A stretch of 64,000 nt of DNA from an uncultured Bacteroidota bacterium (GTDB lineage Bacteria > Bacteroidota > Bacteroidia > Bacteroidales > P3): contig CACXXO010000005.1 of assembly GCA_902771735.1 (NCBI GenBank), forward strand, positions 1 to 64,000, in the 5' to 3' direction. The notes under the pieces were generated by a model. That model ran no database searches. It worked only from the letters and a program-made list of their open reading frames with translations, and was not told where the DNA came from. A program made the translations under genes and the position numbers. Positions 56,901 through 64,000 of the stretch are shown here, piece by piece. The first letter of the stretch is position 1, and each line of letters opens with the position of its first letter.

Positions 56901-58998
56901 AACACAGAGCGATGGCGGTTACCTGTACGGTAGCACCAAAATATACATTGGCGGCAACACTTCTGTCAACAGCAACTCTTCCACTTCAGTCATCAACCGT
57001 GCTGTGGGCGGAAATGTCTTTGGCGCTGGTTGCGGATATGGAGCAAGCAGTAATTCCGGCCAGGTTACAGAGGGAACGACTGTTGTTGTTGCCGATGATG
57101 CCTATGTGGAACGCGGTGTCTATGGCGGCGGCTCCTATGGCTATACCACAAACACATCGAATGTCTATATTCTTGGAGGTCATGTGGAAGGAAAGAATGG
57201 CGGCGTAAACGGGGCAACCTATAGCGCCGACATCGCCGGCGGCGTCTATGGCGGCGCTTGCCAGAATCAGGGCGGTGTCGTCAACATCACCATGACGGGT
57301 GGTCTGGTTGAAGGCGGTCTTTATGGCGGCAGCAATACTACCGGCACCGTTGGCAGCGTCACCATGCATGTCGACGGTGGCCAAGTGGGTACGCCTTCGC
57401 AGCATGCCAATATCCATGGTGGCGGCTACGGATATCAGACCGTGGTCACCGGCGATGTCAACCTCACCTTGGGCAGCGGCTGTGCCGCCACCGACGGCGT
57501 GACCGTCTACGGCGACGTCTATGGCGGCTCCGCCGAGGGTCAGGTCAATGGCACAAGTGCTCAGGATTGGTACACCACCAATGTGTCTCTCTACAAGGGC
57601 ACCATCTACGGCGGCCTCTACGGCGGCGGCCTCGGCAGCGCCAGTCATGCTGCCAACGTCAACGGCCCCGTCACCGTGAAGGTCTACGGTGGCAGCGTGC
57701 GTCCCAACGACGGCACCGGCGAGAACGGCTCGGGTGGCGTCTTCGGATGCAACAACGTCAACGGCACCCCCACGGGTACGGTGACGGTGGACCTCTACGG
57801 CACCGACCCCGCTGAAGCGGGCCAGGAGTTTGCCCTCTATGCCGTCTACGGCGGCGGCAACCGCTCCAACTACACCGGCACGCCCGTGGTGACCATCCAC
57901 GGATGCGACAATAATATAGAATATGTATATGGCGGCGGCAACGCCAGCGACGTGGCGGCTACCAACGTCACCATCTGGGGCGGCCACATAGGCAACGCCT
58001 TCGGCGGCGGTAACGGCTTCAGCACCACCAACAACCACACCAACGCCGGCGCTGCCCACTACAACCCCGGTGCCAACATCACCACCGGCGGCACGCACCT
58101 CACCATCCATGGTGGCCAGGTCGACGCCGCCTTCGGCGGCAGCAACCAGTACGGCCGCATCAACGGCGGCATCAACGTCACCGTTGTGGAGGGTGTAGAG
58201 TCGGGCAACGACCCCTGCAGCGGCAACGCCTATGCCGCCTGCGCCAACAACGTCATCGGTGAGCTCTACGGCGGCGGCAACCAGGCTCCGGCGCAGACCA
58301 GCGGCGGCGCCTTCATCACCCCCAGCGTCACCATCTCCTCGTGCGACATGGAGATCACCAACCTCTTCGGCGGCGCCAAAGCGGCCGACCACGGGGCCGA
58401 CATCAACCTGGTCATCACCAAGGGTAAGTTCCAGAACGTCTTCGGCGGCAACAACCTCGGCGGCACCATCACGGGCAACGTGACCCTCACGCTCAACGGC
58501 GGCACGATGATCAACGCCTTCGGCGGCAACAACCAGGGCGGCTCCATCACGGGCACCATCACCGTCACGATGGACTCCACGGGAACGGAATGCCCCCTGA
58601 AGGTGGAGAACGTCTACGGCGGCGGCAACATGGCCGCCTATGAGCCGAGCGACAACACCATCACCTCGCCGGTGGTGAACATCGTCAACGGCACGGTGCG
58701 CAACGCCGTCTTCGGCGGCGGCTTGGGTTCCGCGGCCGGCGTGACGGCCAACCCGCAGGTGACCATCGGCGGCACAGGCAGCAAGCATGTCATCGTGGGC
58801 GGACGCCTCATTGACGACAGCGCCGACGGCGAAGGCAACGTCTACGGCGGCGGCTCACAGGCCGAAGTGGTGAAGACCAACAATGGCAACGGCAACACCC
58901 ACGTCATCCTCACCGGCAACGCCCACGTGAAGGGCAACGTCTACGGCGGCGGCAACCAGGCCGACGTACAGGGAAATACGAATGTGGAACTGAGATAG
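53911..58998 (+). CDS. 1695-residue secreted Gly-rich solenoid protein A
   Basis: A signal peptide (MKGLKRAIVLAGLILAGLAPA preceded by a short n-extension, cut near WA-AKY) is followed by about 300 Thr/Tyr/Asn-rich residues. Two tandem chitobiase-C-terminal-like (Fn3-associated) repeats follow at about residues 327-470, each with ATIYYTxDGSTP. A linker precedes a Gly-rich C-terminal half (about 930-1695) of short beta-solenoid turns, with text such as NVFGAGCGYG, GNVYGGGNQAD, VFGGGLGSAAG and NAFGGGNGFS. No type IX sorting domain is visible at its end. The start at 53911 is chosen from the duplicated leader; 53890 and 53932 are alternatives. Function is unknown; it may be structural, adhesive or glycan-binding. 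Confidence 0.75.
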   Translation: MNTIMQRMKGLKRAIVLAGLILAGLAPAWAAKYVFVYNNGYLSVNNSGQVANTTTFSAGCVWTCVSSTSTLTETTLSTTSRYLYTVVNGTRYWMVVTGTITDGMAISVSTTAPANAYWRNSDNRLFFYNNTTYYVYYRTSWKISSSQSTRYNQRNNQNLYYAYTTEYRSTTTAGTNQAQSTNTEYDLSAATISPSTASLYNGENQTFSHSEATMTTTTVTIPAHAVFNSNQHYYYGGSGNAYLTTNTEDFATRVTGDPSSAGITYEWSLSSTTYATVNQNTGVMTVNSAPATDQTVTLTLRTVHLDRGLQKYTTATVHILAETANPEISLYGTNQGQISCASDGATIYYTLDGSTPDASSTVYSGPFTLPSNPTTVKAIAIRNGHASGVVTQSLTCRVEKPSITIDNSGLATVACATEGATIYYTTDGSTPTTSSATYSAPVQLSNPQTIKAIAVKSGYTNSEVATADFIASGVGGGKVILDDREDHAWSYYSDPDCPIRSLSPADVKITYYGDGIMMNNTSDYTAGTSNYVEPGNNANYVGGAKTNVGENENTFIYFKTLERGANTQTAYTFSSGSQSAAASRCPYTTIPNPFQVRPTYGTPPTSGRADWTGWRGFQCWRLKSVTGGAVYSAASGGTALALNAIINAETEIYFAPNSEYGMEVELEAVWAIAYLVYANGDADWSVPNHAGLGYERNFVVLASNKDFYFGGGGNANITDVNRPSTISPYLPNGTSGNNQIGRVRGNNNITLQANTKFENVQFTNMSGNTMTAAGFNLIVGRGCSGTVGTVRGLSGNQSNAVKYTICLESGTYGTFALIDNTARTFSSTVSTRAVFGSDYDRAKSDNEKLSIAANSTVYGGNAIHVFNSSSNRNNLTYDWLIKSGRVQASKSVTDANADESIYIGNSGNNDNTRYMGKRRFIMEGGEMASLAGSLNTYGTNRNTYVVNDGDAVEIRIKGGTIRGSVYGAAAYASATGNRRFLFTGGEVRGWIAGGANGTQSDGGYLYGSTKIYIGGNTSVNSNSSTSVINRAVGGNVFGAGCGYGASSNSGQVTEGTTVVVADDAYVERGVYGGGSYGYTTNTSNVYILGGHVEGKNGGVNGATYSADIAGGVYGGACQNQGGVVNITMTGGLVEGGLYGGSNTTGTVGSVTMHVDGGQVGTPSQHANIHGGGYGYQTVVTGDVNLTLGSGCAATDGVTVYGDVYGGSAEGQVNGTSAQDWYTTNVSLYKGTIYGGLYGGGLGSASHAANVNGPVTVKVYGGSVRPNDGTGENGSGGVFGCNNVNGTPTGTVTVDLYGTDPAEAGQEFALYAVYGGGNRSNYTGTPVVTIHGCDNNIEYVYGGGNASDVAATNVTIWGGHIGNAFGGGNGFSTTNNHTNAGAAHYNPGANITTGGTHLTIHGGQVDAAFGGSNQYGRINGGINVTVVEGVESGNDPCSGNAYAACANNVIGELYGGGNQAPAQTSGGAFITPSVTISSCDMEITNLFGGAKAADHGADINLVITKGKFQNVFGGNNLGGTITGNVTLTLNGGTMINAFGGNNQGGSITGTITVTMDSTGTECPLKVENVYGGGNMAAYEPSDNTITSPVVNIVNGTVRNAVFGGGLGSAAGVTANPQVTIGGTGSKHVIVGGRLIDDSADGEGNVYGGGSQAEVVKTNNGNGNTHVILTGNAHVKGNVYGGGNQADVQGNTNVELR

Positions 58999-59035
58999 AG
59001 TATAGTTTATAGAGAAACATAAAAATAATATCATA

Positions 59036-62000
59036 ATGAGCAAAAGAATGCTACAGAAGAACTGCAGAATGGGAAAGATGGCCATCGTGCTGATGGCGCT
59101 GTTGCTGTGCGGCAGCACGCAGGCGCAGGTGGTGGTGAACGGAAGTGTGTTCGGCGCCGGCAAGGGTGTATATCCCGGCGTGGATGTGGCCCGCGTGCAC
59201 GGTAACTCCACCGTGGAGATAAGCACCGGCACCGTGGACAACAACGTCTACGGCGGTGGCGAGTTGGGCGCCGTCAACGGCAACGCCGACGTGACCATCA
59301 GTGGTGGACATGTGGGAGGCAACGACCTCACCAGTTACAAGGGCTTCGTCTTCGGCGGCGGCTCCGGCACCATCTTTGACCCCACCTATGCCAATGTCAA
59401 GGGCAACACCCATGTGACTATCAGCGGCGGCTATGTGCACAACACCGTCTTCGGCGGTGGCGAGCTGGCCTCCGTGGGCACCTTCACCTTGGCTGCATCT
59501 GCCGATGCCACGAACGACATCGTGATCGGCGAACCCGAAAGCTGCGCCAGTGGTACCGGCCGCAGCCTGGTGGAGATCAGCGGTGGCCAGATAGGCCACA
59601 AGGACGCCACCTTGCGCGTGGATATCGGCTATGTCTTCGGTGCCGGTATGGGTGTCTACACCGACCCCCATGCTGTCCACGAACCGGCCCCCTCGGCCGA
59701 CAACGCCCGTTTCGGCTATGTCAACACCGCCGAGGTGCGTGTCAGCGGCTCGGCCTTCATCGTGGGTGCTGTGTGGGGTGGCAGCGAGAACGGCCAGGTG
59801 CTCGACAGCTGCGGCGTCATCGTCAGCGGCGGCCAGATCGGCAACGGCTATGACTGGACGAACGAAGAGGGTAAAGGCCTCTATACGGCTGCCCAATGGG
59901 ACGAAGCCGTTGCAGCCGTCAAGGCCCAGGATGCTACGCGTATCAACAACATCGCGGGCCAGATGCCCGAGTGCTACCACTGGAAATACGGCCGCGATAC
60001 CGTCATCAACGGCACTCCCACCAAGCACTACCTCCCCTACGATCGCTATGCCTATGAAACCGGCGACACCACGGCCTCCTACAACCCCGGCGACGGCCAC
60101 ACCTTCTTCGGCAACGTCTTCGGCGGCGGCTCGGGCTACTACCCCTATGCCACCGACAATAGAGGCACGGGCGGCGATTTCACCACCCAGTTCTACGACT
60201 TCCAAGGCCGTGTGCGCGGCAACACCTATGTGGTGATCAGCGGCGGCCATATCCTCACCTCGGTCTATGGCGGCTGCGAGTATGCCGACGTGGTGGGCAA
60301 CTGCCGCGTGGTGATGACCGGCGGCACCCTCGGTCTCCCCCGAACCATCGACTCCATCACCGACCACCCCGTCACCAGCTACCTCTTCGGTGCCGGTAAG
60401 GGTGACCAGCGTACCGAGTTCAATATGCGTACCAATGTGCAGAATGTCAACGTGAAAGTCAGCGGCGGTCTCATCTTCGGTTCCGTCTTCGGCGGCGGCG
60501 AGGATGGTCACGTGCTGGGCGACGCCAAGGTGACCATCGACAGCGCTGCCTGGGTAGGCACCTGGGGCACCTCGTATGTCGACGGCAACATCTTCGGCGG
60601 CGGCCGCGGATTCGGCGGCACGGCCTATACGGCCGGCTCCATCGGCGGCAACGTCGAAGTCAATATCAACAACGACACCGTGGCGGGCACTCCCGTGAGG
60701 CCCACCATGCTCGGCTCCGTCTACGGCGGCGGCCGTCTGGCCTCCGTGGGCTCCTACTTTGTGGCCGTTGGTGACCCCAATTATAGCCAGCTGCAGGACG
60801 GCGACGACCACGGCAATATCACCCTCAACATCACCGGCGGCACCATCGGCAACCTCCGCGAACTTACCCACCCCGCCTTCGACCCCGCAGCGAGTTACAG
60901 CGTGGGCGATGTGGTGGCCTACCAGAACCAGATGTACAGCTTCATCAGCGCACATAGCGGCGCATGGGATGAGGACGATGTGACCGACATCGTGCACACC
61001 ACCGGCGGCAACGTCTTCGGCTCGAGCATGGGACGTCTGTTCAAGCTCGGCGCCACCGACGAGACCGACCCCAACAGCTTCCTGCGCATCTGGCCCGGTA
61101 TGGCCAAGTGCAAGAACACCGAAATCAACATCAGCGGCGACGCCACCATCTATAGTAATGTCTACGGCGGCGGCGAGCTGGGCTATGTGCTGAAGAACAC
61201 CAAGGTGACCATCGACGGCCCCGCGGTGACCATCGGCCACGGTGTGGCTACCGGCACCACCGACGCCTGCTACCTGGGCTCCGTCTACGGCGGCGGCTAC
61301 GGCAGCGAGAACATCACCCCACACATCAACGACACAGCGAGCATCACCTCCACCTCCGGCTTTGTTTCGGCGGCCATGCATGCCGGCCGCGTCTACGGCA
61401 ACACCGAGGTGGAATTGAAGAACGGCCATGTCCTGGGCAACATCTACGGTGGCGGCGAGCTGGCCTCCGTGGGACGCCGCTGGATGCACATGACCTACGC
61501 CTACGATCCCTCAGACCCCTATAAATTCCAGCATCCCTACGACGGTACCGCCGCGACCTACAACTACGAGGTGAACGGTGTGACCTACACCTCCTACGGC
61601 TACAACGCCAATGTGGGCAACACCAAGGTGACCGTCAGCGGTGGTATTGTGGGCGAGGTGACTAATGTCACCGTCGGCACCCACCGTGTGGCAGGCCACA
61701 CGACCGGCCGCACGGGCTCCGTCTTCGGCGGCAGCAAGGGCCGTCCGGGCTACTACGACGATGTAAACGGTGTAGACCTCGGCTTCCACTACACCCGCAT
61801 GGCCTATGTCGACCAGACGCAGGTCATCATCCATGGCGGTCAGATTGCCGCCTCGGTGTTCGGCGGCGGCGAGAACGGTCACGTGCGCTACAACGCCACC
61901 GTCACCATGGATGGCGGCACCGTGGGCCTGGAACTCACTGCAGGGGAAAAAGAACTTGACGCGAATGGCGAAGCCCGTGTGGATATCTACCACGGCAACA

Positions 62001-64000
62001 TCTACGGCGGTGGCCGCGGTATCGACATGACCCAGGGCGGCTACTTGGGCGAGGCTTCCGGCCAGGTGTTCGGCAACACCATTGTCGACATCAGCGGCGG
62101 CACCGTGCGCCACCACGTCTTCGGCGGCGGCTCCATCGCCTCGGTGGGCACCTACGTCGACTACCCCATCGTCCCGGGCGACCACGCCGAAGCCTTGACC
62201 GGCAAGGCCACCGTCACCATCCATGGCGGCGTGATTGGCTCCGACGGTATGAACAACGGCTTTGTCTACGGCTCGGGCCGCGGTGTGGCTTATAGTAACT
62301 CCGACTTTTCCAACAAGGCCTTCGTCAACAACACCGAAGTGAATATCCAGACCGGCGCCGATGTGCGTGGCTCGGTCTTCGGCGGCGGCGCCAACGGCCA
62401 CGTGATGACCGACACCAGGGTGAACGTCAGCGGCGGCACCATCGGCTCGCAGATCAATTCCAGCGACTGGACGCAACCGGTGGCCCACACCAGCGGCACC
62501 TATGGCGCCGGCGACGCTGATCCCTATACCGGTGCAGCCGGTTCCAACCTCGGCTGGGTGAAATACCCCACCAACGACCCCTCCGACCCCAACTATAACG
62601 ATTATATGTCCCAGCTCGGCGAGAGCGCGGTGACCCACTACCACGGCAACGTCTACGGCGGCGGCCGCGGTGTGGACCGCCACGACGGCAACTTCAGCAC
62701 CAGCGCCGGCCGCGTCTACGGCAACACCAACGTCGACATCAGCGGCGGCACCATCTACCACAACGTCTATGGCGGCGGCTCGATGGCTTCGGTGGGCTAC
62801 TATAACGAAGTGCCCATCACCCCCCACTCCTCCATCCTTAGCGGCGGTATCGCCACCGTCACCATCCGTGGCGGCCAGATAGGCACCACGGGTCACAACA
62901 ACGGCCACGTCTTCGGCTCGAGCCGTGGTATGGCCGGTAGCGAATACTCCCACTTCGCCTTCACCGAGGACACCTATGTCAATATCCAGAATGGCGCTGA
63001 CATCCGCGGCTCGGTCTTCGGCTCGGGCGAGAACGGCCACGTGCTCAACAACACCTATGTCACCATGACCGGTGGCACCGTGGGACGCCCCCTCACTGTG
63101 GCCTACACCGTGCTGGGCGACGGCACCGAGCTGCAAACCGGCGAAGCCTGCACCTACGAGACGGGCGCCGATGCAGCCGTCATCTTCCGCGGCAACGTCT
63201 ACGGCGGCGGCCGCGGTGTGGACCGCCACAACGGCAAGCTCAGCCTCAGCGCCGGCACCGTCTACGGCAACACCCACGTCGACGTCAGCGGCGGCACCGT
63301 CACCCACAACGTCTACGGCGGCGGCTCCATGGCATCGGTGGGCTCTACCCTCTATTTCAACGGCACCGACACCTCCTCCTATGAGCCTGTCCGCATTGGG
63401 ACATCGGAACCCCCCGTCTTTTACGACACGGTAGGCAAACCGGAGCGCTCGCACCGCTACAAGGACTCCCATGGCGAATACACCTCTCGCATCCCTGTGG
63501 AGACCCCCTGTACCTATAAGTACAAGACAAGCGCCGATGCTACCGATTACACGAGCGACACGCGTGTCCTGGACCCCGCGACCGGCGACTATTACGACTC
63601 TATCAAATACCGCTGGTGGGATCCCGCTACCAGCGACTATACCGCCACGAGCAAAACCTATTATGACGCTGTCGGCGCCGACACCATTACCGGTATGGCC
63701 ATCGTCACCATCCGTAATGGTGCCACCATCGGCAACGCCGGCAACTATGTCGTCGACCGCAAGGGCTTCAACAACGGCCGTGTCTTCGGCGCCGGCCGCG
63801 GTATGGCCGGCGGCGCATATACCGCCCGCGCCAACGTCTTCAACACCGTCGTCACCATCGAGGGCGGCACGGTCAACGGCTCCGTCTTCGGCGGCGGCGA
63901 GAACGGCCACGTCCTGCTGGACACCCGCGTCACCGTCAACGGCGGCACCATCGGCCACAACATGAACGCCTCCTATAGCGCTGTTGAAACGGCGTTCAGC
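59036..64000 (+). CDS. Secreted Gly-rich solenoid protein B (3' end outside window)
   Basis: An uninterrupted frame of 1655 codons runs off the window. It begins with MSKRMLQKNCRMGKMAIVLM and continues through a signal peptide ending near GSTQAQ, then directly enters solenoid repeats: NGSVFGAGKGVYPG, NNVYGGGELGAVNG, KGFVFGGGSGTIFD, NTVFGGGELASVG. Longer modules of 180-220 residues recur, for example three starting at GNIYGGGRGID and GNVYGGGRGVDRHD/N (61994, 62645 and 63191). It is the second member of a tandem pair with protein A, 37 nt downstream of its stop, and lacks A's N-terminal domains. Two long minus-strand frames opposite it are compositional shadows. Confidence 0.75.
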   Translation, partial: MSKRMLQKNCRMGKMAIVLMALLLCGSTQAQVVVNGSVFGAGKGVYPGVDVARVHGNSTVEISTGTVDNNVYGGGELGAVNGNADVTISGGHVGGNDLTSYKGFVFGGGSGTIFDPTYANVKGNTHVTISGGYVHNTVFGGGELASVGTFTLAASADATNDIVIGEPESCASGTGRSLVEISGGQIGHKDATLRVDIGYVFGAGMGVYTDPHAVHEPAPSADNARFGYVNTAEVRVSGSAFIVGAVWGGSENGQVLDSCGVIVSGGQIGNGYDWTNEEGKGLYTAAQWDEAVAAVKAQDATRINNIAGQMPECYHWKYGRDTVINGTPTKHYLPYDRYAYETGDTTASYNPGDGHTFFGNVFGGGSGYYPYATDNRGTGGDFTTQFYDFQGRVRGNTYVVISGGHILTSVYGGCEYADVVGNCRVVMTGGTLGLPRTIDSITDHPVTSYLFGAGKGDQRTEFNMRTNVQNVNVKVSGGLIFGSVFGGGEDGHVLGDAKVTIDSAAWVGTWGTSYVDGNIFGGGRGFGGTAYTAGSIGGNVEVNINNDTVAGTPVRPTMLGSVYGGGRLASVGSYFVAVGDPNYSQLQDGDDHGNITLNITGGTIGNLRELTHPAFDPAASYSVGDVVAYQNQMYSFISAHSGAWDEDDVTDIVHTTGGNVFGSSMGRLFKLGATDETDPNSFLRIWPGMAKCKNTEINISGDATIYSNVYGGGELGYVLKNTKVTIDGPAVTIGHGVATGTTDACYLGSVYGGGYGSENITPHINDTASITSTSGFVSAAMHAGRVYGNTEVELKNGHVLGNIYGGGELASVGRRWMHMTYAYDPSDPYKFQHPYDGTAATYNYEVNGVTYTSYGYNANVGNTKVTVSGGIVGEVTNVTVGTHRVAGHTTGRTGSVFGGSKGRPGYYDDVNGVDLGFHYTRMAYVDQTQVIIHGGQIAASVFGGGENGHVRYNATVTMDGGTVGLELTAGEKELDANGEARVDIYHGNIYGGGRGIDMTQGGYLGEASGQVFGNTIVDISGGTVRHHVFGGGSIASVGTYVDYPIVPGDHAEALTGKATVTIHGGVIGSDGMNNGFVYGSGRGVAYSNSDFSNKAFVNNTEVNIQTGADVRGSVFGGGANGHVMTDTRVNVSGGTIGSQINSSDWTQPVAHTSGTYGAGDADPYTGAAGSNLGWVKYPTNDPSDPNYNDYMSQLGESAVTHYHGNVYGGGRGVDRHDGNFSTSAGRVYGNTNVDISGGTIYHNVYGGGSMASVGYYNEVPITPHSSILSGGIATVTIRGGQIGTTGHNNGHVFGSSRGMAGSEYSHFAFTEDTYVNIQNGADIRGSVFGSGENGHVLNNTYVTMTGGTVGRPLTVAYTVLGDGTELQTGEACTYETGADAAVIFRGNVYGGGRGVDRHNGKLSLSAGTVYGNTHVDVSGGTVTHNVYGGGSMASVGSTLYFNGTDTSSYEPVRIGTSEPPVFYDTVGKPERSHRYKDSHGEYTSRIPVETPCTYKYKTSADATDYTSDTRVLDPATGDYYDSIKYRWWDPATSDYTATSKTYYDAVGADTITGMAIVTIRNGATIGNAGNYVVDRKGFNNGRVFGAGRGMAGGAYTARANVFNTVVTIEGGTVNGSVFGGGENGHVLLDTRVTVNGGTIGHNMNASYSAVETAFS
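61994..63235 (+). repeat. Long-period direct repeat inside solenoid protein B
   Basis: GGCAACATCTACGGCGGTGG (61994) and GGCAACGTCTACGGCGGCGG (62645 and 63191) open near-identical modules. The second and third are 546 nt apart and the first and second are 651 nt apart. They share the stretch encoding GGGRGVDRH and the following NVYGGGSMASVG. Confidence 0.75.

Noticed and set aside
59051-63958. Two long minus-strand frames (about 812 and 815 codons) in the last 5 kb
   Set aside because: They are low-complexity antisense shadows of the Gly-rich repeats (Ala/Val/His-rich text), lack signal peptides or motifs, and lie opposite an open frame with a signal peptide and clear repeats.
1-64000. tRNA genes, rRNA, CRISPR arrays, prophage or insertion-sequence ends
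   Set aside because: I saw no cloverleaf-like sequences, no regularly spaced repeats and no transposase frames. The tyrosine recombinase has the layout of a chromosome-dimer resolvase and no element borders were found around it.

Overview
The window looks like a chromosomal segment of an uncultured, anaerobic gut-type Bacteroidales. The evidence is: promoters of the Bacteroidetes form TAnnTTTG (usually TATCTTTGC or TATTTTTGC) ahead of most transcription units; C-terminal sorting domains of the type IX secretion system (type A and type B) on at least four surface proteins; lineage-typical families such as DUF5606; and degradative enzymes (tryptophanase, 3-aminobutyryl-CoA ammonia-lyase) usual in amino-acid-fermenting gut anaerobes. 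G+C is fairly high for the phylum. I cannot name a genus. I see no tRNA, rRNA, CRISPR array, prophage or insertion sequence.

Layout. 1-2040: the 3' end of a repeat-containing type IX cargo protein, then cytidine deaminase. 2278-9408: a cell-envelope and isoprenoid block on the plus strand (SurA/PpiD-like foldase, M23 peptidase, Dxr, RseP, LptF/LptG-type permease). 9454-9582: an intergenic repeat with a second, inverted copy at 32528-32660. 9703-12223: pyrK-pyrD-sugar kinase, an overlapping operon. 12303-14861: a DUF5606 protein and MetRS. 15008-18191: a type IX cargo protein and a secreted Ser/Arg-rich protein. 18309-20651: a four-gene, 4-nt-overlapping operon for CsgG, a small lipoprotein, a DUF4810 lipoprotein and a DUF799 lipoprotein. 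20990-23282 (minus): a secreted protein, GtrA and an aminotransferase. 23423-25509: an orphan CoA-transferase alpha subunit, a lipoprotein, and a Kal-type ammonia-lyase carrying a histone-H1-like Lys/Ala tail.

25583-32380 (minus) is a 2265-residue type IX cargo protein. 32737-36588 (minus) is recA-rel-mazG. 36680-40200 (minus) is phosphoglucomutase-recR-GH3 lipoprotein. 40345-41838 (plus) is a small lipoprotein, a tyrosine recombinase and a ribosome hibernation factor. 42019-51192 (minus) is a 3057-residue type IX (type B) cargo protein whose start codon lies in a perfect inverted repeat. 51246-52622 (minus) is tryptophanase with a long leader.

An 808-bp gap follows. Then comes a minimal nucleotidyltransferase and two consecutive giant secreted proteins built from Gly-rich 'VYGGGN / FGGGE' solenoid repeats. 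The second runs off the window end. The nucleotidyltransferase and the first giant gene share a duplicated 40-bp leader. This 53.3-64.0 kb region is the least explained and most unusual part of the window, together with the H1-tailed ammonia-lyase and the CsgG lipoprotein operon.
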